DNA from: JBILVQ01 sp044370375
GTDB lineage: Bacteria > Bacteroidota > Bacteroidia > UBA4408
DNA: 17,113 nucleotides
Direction of reading: 5' to 3'
NCBI GenBank assembly: GCA_044370375.1
Contig: JBILVQ010000048.1
Location: 1 to 17,113, forward strand
The translations under genes and the position numbers were made by a program. Shown piece after piece: positions 1 to 7,483 of this stretch. Positions within the stretch are counted from its first letter, which is position 1, and every line of letters starts with the position of its first letter. The notes beneath the pieces are model-generated. The model searched no databases. It saw only the letters and a list, made by a program, of their open reading frames with translations, and was not told the origin of the DNA.

Positions 1-1
1 T

Positions 2-3000
2 ACTTCAAGTTTATCTCAGCGTTTAAATGCAGGCAACGAAACTTTCAGTCTTATTGGATCGAACACTACCTTTAATATTACCTCAGCCGGAAGTGAATTT
101 GCAGTGGGAACAATTCCTATTGCCCGTACACAAGGACTAAATGGAAGCATACAAGAACTCGTATTATTTTCATCAACACTCAATCTATCTTTATTACAAA
201 CTATTGAGAATAATCAAAGTTGCTATTATTCTACTTTACCGGCAATCACTTTCAGTCCTTTTATCACTGTTGCCCCTTCAGCAACCTCGGTGAGTATTAA
301 TTATTCAAACGCTCAGTTTAATCCTACCACATATAGTATATCATGGAGCGCTGCAGCGCTAGCGGCAGGATTTACCGATGTTACCGATGCTGCTTTACCT
401 GCGGGAGCCATTAGCCTCAGTCTTCCTCCAGCTGTTTCAGTGGGTGGTGCCTACTCAGGAAATATAACTGTAAAAAATGCCTGCGGCACAACAAGTGCCT
501 TACTACCATTAACTATTTCTGTACTTAACCCAATTTTGGGAACAACCCTTACTGCCCAGGTTGCTTATTCCGTAAGAAAGCTTGCTGTGGGATACAATGG
601 ACCTGCTATTCGTGTAAGAAGAAGCAGCGATAACACCACACAAGACATTGGCTTCACTGGTTCGGGAGATTTGGACCAGGCGGCTTTGCTTGCCTTTGTG
701 GGTGGTTCAAACGGATTCATTACCACATGGTACGATCAAAGTGGAAACGTTAGGGATATGGTGCAGAATACAGTTGCCAGACAACCCCGCATTGTGAATG
801 CAGGCGTTATTGATATAAAAAACGCAAGAGCCGGGTTAAAACATTTTGCAGCCAACCAACACTTTTTGAGTGTGACTACAGGATTTCTTTCAACCAACAA
901 CTGGACCGTCAATTCAGTCATGGGTCTTGATGGCGGAACAAATCAAAGACTCCTATCAGGAGCACCCAACTGGCTCCTGGGTTTTTGGGGAGGAAATGAA
1001 AGTGCTTTTTACTTCAATGCAGGCAACGGAGGAACATTGGGTTCAGGATTTCCTGCAACCACAACGTTGCAGGTATATACAGGAATAGGCCAGGGAGCAT
1101 CTAATGCCACTGTTTTTCGTAACGGGGTAGATATCTCTGCCCAAGGCGGAGGTGTGGCATCAAACCCTCCAACAACTCTAACTACAGGAGGCTACAATGG
1201 AGGAAGTGAATTCTCTGATGGTACCGTACAGGAAGTTATTGTAATTAACACTTCTATAAATACAAGTGATCGTCAAACCATTGAAACCAATCAACATTGT
1301 TATTATTCGGTTCAGCCTACCATCAACTTATCAGCTATTCCGGGAGTTCCCGCTAATTCAACCTCAACCACTATCAACTACACAGCCACAACGCTTAACC
1401 CGGCTACTTTCAGCATCACCTGGGATGCAGCTGCATTGGCAGCAGGTTTTGTAAATGTGGTGGATGCTAGTTTAACTGCAAGTCCTATCTCAGTAACCAT
1501 GCCTACACCTACTGCCGCAGGTGGTATATTCAATGGTATTCTTACTGTGAAAACTGCTTGTGGCGTGGTGAGTATCAACTACCCTATTGCTATCAGAATA
1601 CTTAACCCTATTCTCGGTACCACACAAACGGCTCAAGCTGCTTACTCGATCAGAAGGGTAACACCTGCTTACAATGGGCCTGCTATACGTGTAAGAAGAA
1701 GTAGTGATAACACTACACAAGATATTGGCTTTACCGGTGCAGGTGATTTAGATCAAGCCGCTTTACTTGCCTTTGTGGGCAGCGGTGATGGATTTGTTAC
1801 AATTTGGTACGATCAAAGTGGTAATGTACGCGATGCCGTTCAAAACAATACTGCCAGACAACCTCGTATTGTGAATGCAGGAGTGGTTGATTTAGCTAAT
1901 GCGCGTCCTACCTTAACACTCTCAGGTGGTCAAAACATGATATCTGCGCTTACCAATGCACAAGCCGTAGGAACAGGTATTACAGCAACTATTTCTTCTG
2001 TATTCAGAACAAATACCGGTGTAAATCAATCTTTGATTTCGGGTAATGGAAATGAATACAATATTCATGCACCTTGGAGTGATGGAAACACCTATTATGA
2101 TGTAAGTAATCCGGGACAAGGCAGGATTCAAGGTCAGCTGAATTGGTCGGCTTTATCTGTGGCAAGCTTCTTAAGAAATGGTGCCATTGCACAAGTATAC
2201 AAGAACGGAGTGAACTCCCTCAATAGCAACTCCAGAAACACCTCGTTCACGTTCAGCAACAGCAACATCTTTTTGTTCTCTTTCAGCAACAACTCAACCT
2301 ATACACAAGGTATAGTGCCTGAAATGATTTTGTTCTCTACTGCACTTTCAACAAGTGACAGACAGATTATTGAACTCGATCAAACTTGCTACTACAATAT
2401 AGTGAATCCTTTATTTACGCCATCAGTGACTGCTGCAATTACAACTGGATCTAATCCTACTTGCGGTGGTACTTCAATTACTTTCACTGCTACGCCAACA
2501 AATGGAGGAGCATCACCGTCTTATCAGTGGACCAAAAACGGACTTAATATCTCAGGTGCAACTGCTGTTACCTATACAGGTGTTGCTGGCACTGATTTTG
2601 CAAATGGTGATTTAATCAGAGTAGTATTAACCAACAATTCTACTTGTGCAATAACAACAGCAACAAGTTCAGCTATTAATATGACTGTTAATCCAGTTTT
2701 TGTACCCGCTGTTTCAGCAGCTATTACAACAGGTACTAACCCAACCTGTAATGGCACTTCAATCACGTTTACAGCTACTCCAACAAATGGAGGAGCATCG
2801 CCAACTTATCAGTGGACCAAAAATGGAACTAATATATCAGGTGCAACTGCTGTTACCTATACTGGAGTAGCTGGTAGTGACTTTGTAAATGGTGATTTAA
2901 TCAGAGTAGTATTAACCAGCAATGCAACATGTGCTAGTCCAACAACAGTAACAAGCACTGCGATTGCTATGACTGTAAATTCAACCGTTACTCCATCAGT

Positions 3001-5851
3001 AGCGCTTGCCATCACTGCAGGTTCAAACCCAAGTTGTGCAGGAAGTTCAGTTACTTTTACCGCAACACCAACCAATGGTGGTTCGAGTCCAAGTTATGAT
3101 TTCAGGGTAAATGGTTCTTCGGTTCAAAATTCTGCCTCTGATACTTACACAACCTCTTCATTAACCAATGGGCAAACGGTAGAGGTAATAATGACAAGCA
3201 ATGCCGGGTGTGCATTACCATTAACTGCTAACAGTTCTATAATCACCATGACGGTTGATCCCGGCTTGATTCCAACAATTACAATTACAGAAACGCAATT
3301 TAATCTCTGCTCAGGAGGCATTGACTTTTCATCAGTAGTTACCAATGAAGGAGTTTCACCAAGTTATCAATGGAAATTAAACGGTGTTGATATTCCGGGC
3401 GAGATTAACTCTTTTCTAATTCAATCGGGATTAATTGATGGAGATATTATTACCTGTGAATTAACCTCTTCCCTTGCATGCGTAAGTGGTGCAACCGTTT
3501 TATCAAATGCAATAAATGTTGACCTAACCGGATCGCAATCAACTTGGTTAGGATTAAGCAATGTTTGGAACGCCCCTTCCAATTGGAGCAATGGGGTGCC
3601 TAACAGTAGTGTTTCTGTAATTATTCCTGCTGGGACACCATTTTCGCCTGCAGCTTTAGCACCTGCTTTTGCTTATGATCTAACAATCAATCCCGGGGCC
3701 ACCCTTGAGATTTCGGGCTCATCAGTTTTAGGGATTTATGGTAATTTCACCAACAATGGAACCTTTATTCCCAATACAGGAACGTTAAGCTTTCTCAATT
3801 GTAATGGAACAGGCCCAACCATACACACCCTGGGTTCCGGAACAGGAGTTGAAACAAACTTTTTCAATTTAACGCTTAACGATGCCAGCGGACTAATCCT
3901 TGGTGAAAATATTTCGGTAGATGCAACACTTGCAATTACAAATGGAAACTTTAATGCTGGGACAAAAGTGGTTACATTGAATTCTACCGCAGCTAGAACC
4001 GGAAGGATTGGTCAGCTTTTGGTTGGTACTTTTACTGGAAATATCATTCAAAAACGTTATATGCCGGGACCAACAACAGGTTGGGCCTTGCTAGGAACCT
4101 CTGTAACCAATGCCAACATAGCACAATGGACGGATGATTTTCCAACATCAGGATTCATAGGCTCTACAGGATGGGCCGGAGGTTTCATATCAATCTACCA
4201 TTATGATGAAGCTCCGGGAGGTCTGTTTGACGCAGTGGCATCTTACGTTCCAATAACAAATGCTACAAATGCAGTAGTGAATGGGAAAGGATACTGGGTT
4301 TATTTAGGAACTGCCTTAAATACCACTGCTGATATTACCTCAGATGTAACAGGAACCCCGGCAATGGGTACCATTAATTTAGGAATTACCTATACTGATT
4401 CTGGAAATCCTACGGAAGATGGATGGAATTTAATAGCTAATCCTTACCCAAGCACAGTAGATTGGGAAGCTGCAGGATGGACAAAGACTAATATAGATGG
4501 TGCAGTATATATCTATCAGGCCGACAATCAACAATATGCTACTTATGTGGGTGGTGTTGGTACAAATGGCGGTACAAGATTTATTGAAAATTCACAAGGG
4601 TTTTATGTAAAAGCAAATAGTTTAAGCCCTGCATTAATTGGAACCGAAACAGTTAAAGTTAATCAAACTGCAACTTTCATTAGAACTACAGATCCAGAAA
4701 ATGTGCTCCGACTAACTCTAAGCAGCAATGACCTAAGTGATGAAGCCATTATTAGATTCGATAACAATGCCACTTTAGATTTCGACCAAAATCTAGATGG
4801 AGTAAAGCGCTTTAGCAAACAAGCCAATTATCCTTCCTTGGGTGTTGTCAGTAACAATCAAAACCTTTCAATTTGTGCATTGCCAAAAGGAATGAACGAG
4901 GTTACTTTACCATTGATGACAGGTTCATCAACTGCAGGAAACTATACTTTAAGTTGGAAAATAAATAATCGATTTGAAGAGGCTTATTGCATGACACTAG
5001 AAGACCTAGTGACTGGAGCTAAAATTGACATGAAAACTAACTTCTCTTATTCTTTTGAGTTAGCTGAGGGGATTCAAAACAGATTAGTGATTCATTCTAC
5101 CCATTCTTTACCTACTAGGATTGAGCATCCAAACTGTACTGAAAACAGTCTAGGCAGAATCACCATTGTAAACAATAATAACAACGAGGCTGTTGTTGAA
5201 TTAAGAACCGAAAACGGCACTACCCTTGAAAAGGTTTCTTTCAGCAATTCGGAATACACTTTTGAAAACTTAAAACCCGGATTATACCATTTGAATTTTG
5301 AAAACAAGGGGGTTTGTGGTAATTTAATTCAGGAAATATTCATCTCTGGAGAAAACTACACCAATGCAAGTCTTTCTACAAATGTTGAATCTGTTGATTT
5401 AAACATCAGCGAATCAATTGAATTAACTCCTTCTCCTGAAAACGGGTCAATAATAAGTATTGATTTTGGCGATGGTGTGAGGCTTGAAGGAATTTCGCAG
5501 AAAGAAAGCATTCAACACCAATACAAAAGCGAGGGTAATTTTACCATTAGAATCGTTTCTGTAAACGGAAATTGCAGTGATGCAAAAGAGATCCCTGTTT
5601 CGGTTAGCAACAATGAGCTATTTGCGGTTAAACAATTAGACAACGAACTTCAATTGCTGTACAACTTTGAGAACCCAACCAATGTTGAAATGCAAATTGT
5701 AAATAGTTTAGGAGCAATAGTTTTTGAAAGCAATCTCAACGGATTAAAAACCGGAAAACAAAACCTTTCTATTGCCAATTATAAGCCTGGTGTTTACTTT
5801 GTAAGTTTCAGCTATGACCAAAAAATGGTAACGAGGAAAATTGTGAAGTAA
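2..5851 (+). CDS. Giant T9SS-secreted modular adhesin-like protein, 3' part (5' end outside window)
   Basis: The frame is open from the first bases of the window, so the N-terminus lies upstream; the GTG at 104 is an internal Val, not a start. 1,949 residues are visible, ending at TAA 5849-5851. Domains in order: end of a LamG/GH54-like module (2-~235); Ig-like linker (~236-520); complete module (~524-1312); linker; complete module (~1601-2400); four Ig/PKD-like repeats of 90-96 aa (~2410-3535); a beta-rich surface region with a WNxxxNWSNGVPN motif and GWNLIANPYPS (~3542-4700), both common in T9SS cargo; a NLKPGLYHL segment (~5110-5350); a PKD domain with DFGDG (~5385-5610); and a T9SS type A sorting domain (~5611-5848) with KPGVYFVSF and a basic TRKIVK tail. 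Known for this class: export by Sec and T9SS, then surface attachment or release. Inference: adhesion or glycan binding. No catalytic role can be supported. Confidence 0.93.
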   Translation, partial: TSSLSQRLNAGNETFSLIGSNTTFNITSAGSEFAVGTIPIARTQGLNGSIQELVLFSSTLNLSLLQTIENNQSCYYSTLPAITFSPFITVAPSATSVSINYSNAQFNPTTYSISWSAAALAAGFTDVTDAALPAGAISLSLPPAVSVGGAYSGNITVKNACGTTSALLPLTISVLNPILGTTLTAQVAYSVRKLAVGYNGPAIRVRRSSDNTTQDIGFTGSGDLDQAALLAFVGGSNGFITTWYDQSGNVRDMVQNTVARQPRIVNAGVIDIKNARAGLKHFAANQHFLSVTTGFLSTNNWTVNSVMGLDGGTNQRLLSGAPNWLLGFWGGNESAFYFNAGNGGTLGSGFPATTTLQVYTGIGQGASNATVFRNGVDISAQGGGVASNPPTTLTTGGYNGGSEFSDGTVQEVIVINTSINTSDRQTIETNQHCYYSVQPTINLSAIPGVPANSTSTTINYTATTLNPATFSITWDAAALAAGFVNVVDASLTASPISVTMPTPTAAGGIFNGILTVKTACGVVSINYPIAIRILNPILGTTQTAQAAYSIRRVTPAYNGPAIRVRRSSDNTTQDIGFTGAGDLDQAALLAFVGSGDGFVTIWYDQSGNVRDAVQNNTARQPRIVNAGVVDLANARPTLTLSGGQNMISALTNAQAVGTGITATISSVFRTNTGVNQSLISGNGNEYNIHAPWSDGNTYYDVSNPGQGRIQGQLNWSALSVASFLRNGAIAQVYKNGVNSLNSNSRNTSFTFSNSNIFLFSFSNNSTYTQGIVPEMILFSTALSTSDRQIIELDQTCYYNIVNPLFTPSVTAAITTGSNPTCGGTSITFTATPTNGGASPSYQWTKNGLNISGATAVTYTGVAGTDFANGDLIRVVLTNNSTCAITTATSSAINMTVNPVFVPAVSAAITTGTNPTCNGTSITFTATPTNGGASPTYQWTKNGTNISGATAVTYTGVAGSDFVNGDLIRVVLTSNATCASPTTVTSTAIAMTVNSTVTPSVALAITAGSNPSCAGSSVTFTATPTNGGSSPSYDFRVNGSSVQNSASDTYTTSSLTNGQTVEVIMTSNAGCALPLTANSSIITMTVDPGLIPTITITETQFNLCSGGIDFSSVVTNEGVSPSYQWKLNGVDIPGEINSFLIQSGLIDGDIITCELTSSLACVSGATVLSNAINVDLTGSQSTWLGLSNVWNAPSNWSNGVPNSSVSVIIPAGTPFSPAALAPAFAYDLTINPGATLEISGSSVLGIYGNFTNNGTFIPNTGTLSFLNCNGTGPTIHTLGSGTGVETNFFNLTLNDASGLILGENISVDATLAITNGNFNAGTKVVTLNSTAARTGRIGQLLVGTFTGNIIQKRYMPGPTTGWALLGTSVTNANIAQWTDDFPTSGFIGSTGWAGGFISIYHYDEAPGGLFDAVASYVPITNATNAVVNGKGYWVYLGTALNTTADITSDVTGTPAMGTINLGITYTDSGNPTEDGWNLIANPYPSTVDWEAAGWTKTNIDGAVYIYQADNQQYATYVGGVGTNGGTRFIENSQGFYVKANSLSPALIGTETVKVNQTATFIRTTDPENVLRLTLSSNDLSDEAIIRFDNNATLDFDQNLDGVKRFSKQANYPSLGVVSNNQNLSICALPKGMNEVTLPLMTGSSTAGNYTLSWKINNRFEEAYCMTLEDLVTGAKIDMKTNFSYSFELAEGIQNRLVIHSTHSLPTRIEHPNCTENSLGRITIVNNNNNEAVVELRTENGTTLEKVSFSNSEYTFENLKPGLYHLNFENKGVCGNLIQEIFISGENYTNASLSTNVESVDLNISESIELTPSPENGSIISIDFGDGVRLEGISQKESIQHQYKSEGNFTIRIVSVNGNCSDAKEIPVSVSNNELFAVKQLDNELQLLYNFENPTNVEMQIVNSLGAIVFESNLNGLKTGKQNLSIANYKPGVYFVSFSYDQKMVTRKIVK
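524..2400 (+). repeat. Tandem LamG/GH54-arabinofuranosidase-like modules with Ig-like linkers
   Basis: Two complete protein-level modules, with the tail of a third at 2-~235. Each has the blocks AYS(V/I)R, GPAIRVRRSSDN, QDIGF, LDQAALLAFVG, WYDQSGNVRD, RQPRIVNAGV and a terminal Q-x-CYY. The CYY cysteines lie at 221, 1298 and 2387, so the spacings are 359 and 363 residues. From memory of the family, the GPxxxVxRxSD and YDQSG blocks match the N-terminal half of the fungal arabinofuranosidase B (GH54) catalytic fold, a concanavalin-A-like jelly roll that is common in Bacteroidota adhesins. Linkers of about 90 aa (AALAAGF motif) are Ig-like. The modules are probably binding domains, because I cannot identify GH54 catalytic residues. 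Confidence 0.75.
2410..3535 (+). repeat. Four tandem Ig/PKD-like repeats in the first giant protein
   Basis: Four beta-sandwich repeats share an early Cys in the first strand, FTATPTNGG in the first three, SPSYQW or a variant, an NGDxI-like turn and a late Cys. The central Tyr codons lie at 2522, 2807, 3095 and 3365, giving periods of 95, 96 and 90 residues. The first two copies are nearly identical at DNA level, including a perfect 32-bp match (2602-2633 and 2887-2918), so they duplicated recently or were homogenised. The third has SYDF and the fourth SYQWKLNG. In such proteins these domains usually act as stalk or spacer elements. Confidence 0.8.
5611..5848 (+). other. T9SS type A C-terminal sorting domain of the first giant protein
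   Basis: About the last 79 residues form a compact beta domain. It has hydrophobic strands (LQLLYNF, VEMQIVNSLGAIVF), a G-x-K-T-G turn, the characteristic KPGVYFVSF strand, and a C-terminal basic end (TRKIVK) directly before the stop. This order matches the Por secretion tail family, which directs cargo through the type IX system after Sec export and is normally cleaved off. A PKD domain (DFGDG at about 5464, HQYKSEGNF at about 5518) precedes it. Confidence 0.92.
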
Positions 5852-5868
5852 GGATATTGTGAAAGAGT

Positions 5869-5903
5869 AAAAAACCGACCACTCTTTGTGGTCGGTTTTT
5901 TTT
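5869..5903 (+). terminator. Rho-independent terminator of the first giant gene
   Basis: The hairpin starts 18 bases after the stop codon. The arm CCGACCAC (5875-5882) pairs perfectly with GTGGTCGG (5888-5895) around a 5-base loop, TCTTT. The stem is preceded by six A (5869-5874) and followed by eight T (5896-5903), so the A/T tracts can extend it. Flanking A and T runs on both sides mean it could also work in the opposite direction, although no converging intact gene is present. Confidence 0.92.
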
Positions 5904-6014
5904 GTGCCTTTTATTGCTCTGGCTGCAATACTTTATATACTTTGATTTTTGCGATGGAATAGCAAACCACAAATGGCCCTATTTAGTTAAATATCAAACA
6001 GTTACTTTGAAAAA

Positions 6015-6341
6015 ATGTTTTGTAAACTGAGCCTGCTTTTCATTATTCTAATCACCACTACAACTATTGCTCAAAACAATTTGTTTGAAAAAGTATATCA
6101 AAAAGGCTTCAATGACCTCGAGTATAAATTCTTAAAACGAGACAGCAGTGGCTTTGCGGTTTATACAGAAAGTGTTGGTGTAAACAACAATCCCTATCTA
6201 TCCTACAATTGTATTCATCATTGTAATGACACCGGATTGATATTGCAGCAAACAGAAATAAATTTAGTTCCGGAGTTTTGGGAACGCATTGAAGTCTTAG
6301 ATTGGTACAATACAGTTGATGAAAATTTTATTGTGAACTAA
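6015..6341 (+). CDS. Small secreted protein, probably a truncated 5' fragment of a larger T9SS-type gene
   Basis: This frame encodes 108 residues. The start is the ATG at 6015: an in-frame TAA at 5988 bounds the frame and no other start codon lies between. Residues 1-19 form a signal peptide, with a hydrophobic core LSLLFIILI and a predicted cleavage in TIA-QNN, typical of Bacteroidota. The mature part (LFEKVYQKGFNDLEYKF, then a short DTGLILQQ segment) resembles the first repeat of secreted Bacteroidota proteins made of kelch/beta-propeller-like repeats, but this is only a visual resemblance. The protein stops abruptly at VDENFIVN, and transposase-derived sequence on the other strand begins within a few tens of bases, so I infer that an insertion-sequence event removed the rest of the gene. 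There is no sorting domain, so even if translated it may not function. Confidence 0.5.
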   Translation: MFCKLSLLFIILITTTTIAQNNLFEKVYQKGFNDLEYKFLKRDSSGFAVYTESVGVNNNPYLSYNCIHHCNDTGLILQQTEINLVPEFWERIEVLDWYNTVDENFIVN

Positions 6342-6344
6342 GGA

Positions 6345-7147
6345 AGATATAGATGCGATTATGGCATCTTAGATTCCTGCCTAACTTTTATAATGAATTC
6401 TGCCGGTAGTATACTTCGTTTTAAAATGATTGATAACGGGCAATAAAGTTTCGACTTCGTATTTGTTTCCTTAAAAAATTCATAGTCCAATGGATAACCA
6501 TTTTCGCTAACCAATAAGCCCGAAACTATTTGAGGATGTTAATGTTTGCCATCTTTGCTAAAACCTGTTTAACGCAAGTAGTCTTCGTCTGGTGCCTCAA
6601 AATAGAGGTTGTAACATCATAATAAACTACAGATAAGTTGCCTCCTAACACCTTCAATATATTGGTAAAACTGACGGCTTTAACAAGCTCCATTTACCAT
6701 TGATGCAATTTATCCAAATACCTATAAATGCTGTAAAAACTAATCTCTTCGGTTAATATTTGAATAAATTATCGGTCGCTTTAAGTTTGCTGACAGGATA
6801 CACAATTCGTGTAATAACCAGGTGCCTGAACAAATCATCTTCAATGGAATTGAAACCTATAAAATCAAAATTTTGTCCCAACAAAAGCTCTGGACCAACT
6901 AGATTCATCGATTCAAACACTGCAAAAATGTATATACAAATGCTATTTCTTTATCCTTATCAAAAGGTAAAACAGCCTGTCCTCGGTGCAATGCATTTAA
7001 CTTTTTGCCCTGAGCAATTAAAAAATCAATCTCAATGGAATCTGTTGAACTACGAACAGTTTGGATTAAAACATAATTTCCAGAGGATTCATTTACAATC
7101 TGAACATTCGCAGAGCCACTTCTAATCTTTTTACACCTAACAAACAT
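6345..7147 (-). pseudogene. Degenerate IS1634-type transposase remnant (5' half only)
   Basis: Read on the minus strand from ATG at 7147, the N-terminus MFVRCKKIRSGSANVQIV is typical of IS1634-group (IS4-like, DDE) transposases. Homology then shifts frame repeatedly. VFESMNLVGPELLLGQ and DDLFRHLVITRI lie at about 6926-6753, ending at a stop (6753-6755). SIYRYLDKLHQW is followed by a stop (6694-6696). LSVVYYDVTT, with the likely first catalytic Asp, is at about 6633-6608. LYFEAPDEDYLR, stop, TGFSKDGKH, stop, HPQIVSGLLVSENGYPLDYE follows in another frame, and GNKYEVETLLPVINHFKTKY lies at about 6470-6408. A short A-G-I match near 6371-6379 may be the remains of VADAG, the second catalytic Asp region, though it is broken. 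Everything C-terminal is missing. There are at least three frameshifts and at least three nonsense codons, so the element is dead. I could not define terminal inverted repeats or target duplications. Confidence 0.88.
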
Positions 7148-7483
7148 TGATTAAAAGTAAAACTCAACCCAAACAAACAGTGGGACACCCAAGTTACAAG
7201 CAGAAAACCAGGTTTTTCAAGGGCTTCAGAGGGTGGTAGTAAACAACCGCAGAAAACAGGAAAAAGCATTGAAAATTGGTAGAAAAACCAACGCCAATAC
7301 TCGAATGGTAGAAAAACACAATTTCATTTTTCGCAATTAACAATGGATTGTGGGTTTAATTTTAGAAATCAAAAATTTATATCCCAAAATAGGTTCAAAT
7401 TTGCTTTTTGAAAATCAACTTAAAACCTTGAAATTTCTTCAAAACGATTTTTAAGAACTCGATTAAAACAGAAAAAAGCACCC
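7148..7483. other. Non-coding A-rich leader between the IS remnant and the second giant gene
   Basis: No convincing gene was seen in these 336 bases. The stretch is A/T-rich and partly purine-rich. It probably contains the outer end of the IS remnant on its left side and the promoter and 5' leader of the giant gene on its right, but neither boundary can be placed. No clear Bacteroidota promoter (TTG, about 19 bases, TAnnTTTG) with good spacing was found, and no riboswitch-like or terminator hairpin was recognised. Confidence 0.5.
7277..7317. repeat. 12-bp direct repeat TGGTAGAAAAAC, two copies
   Basis: Exact copies lie at 7277-7288 and 7306-7317, starts 29 bases apart. A second short repeated motif, GCAGAAAAC, occurs nearby at 7200-7208 and 7249-7257. 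Both are upstream of the giant gene and downstream-facing relative to the IS remnant. They could be operator-like sites, IS-end debris or chance in A-rich DNA. Confidence 0.35.

Noticed and set aside
104..106. GTG at 104 as the start of the first protein
   Set aside because: The frame is open and module-like (GSNTTFNITSAG) back to the first bases of the window, with no signal peptide at 104, so the protein begins upstream.
736..3345. Several minus-strand open frames of 60-90 aa opposite the first giant gene, and similar ones opposite the second
   Set aside because: They are low-complexity Val/Ala/Thr-rich antisense readings of repeated beta-strand codons, recurring at the repeat period, so they are artefacts of the sense gene.
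5920..6010. Possible promoter near TATACTTTG or TTACTTTG before the small secreted gene
   Set aside because: Neither fits the Bacteroidota TAnnTTTG spacing exactly and no properly placed upstream TTG box was found.
6342..6461. Read-through extension of the small secreted protein after its TAA (forward frame resembling DYGILDSCLTFIMNSAG)
   Set aside because: The same bases read on the minus strand give clear transposase homology (GNKYEVETLLPVINHFKTKY), so most of this stretch is IS-derived and the forward resemblance is probably chance.
6760..7125. 121-aa forward open frame across the IS remnant
   Set aside because: It is antisense to the recognisable transposase pieces and has no domain, signal peptide or supporting context.
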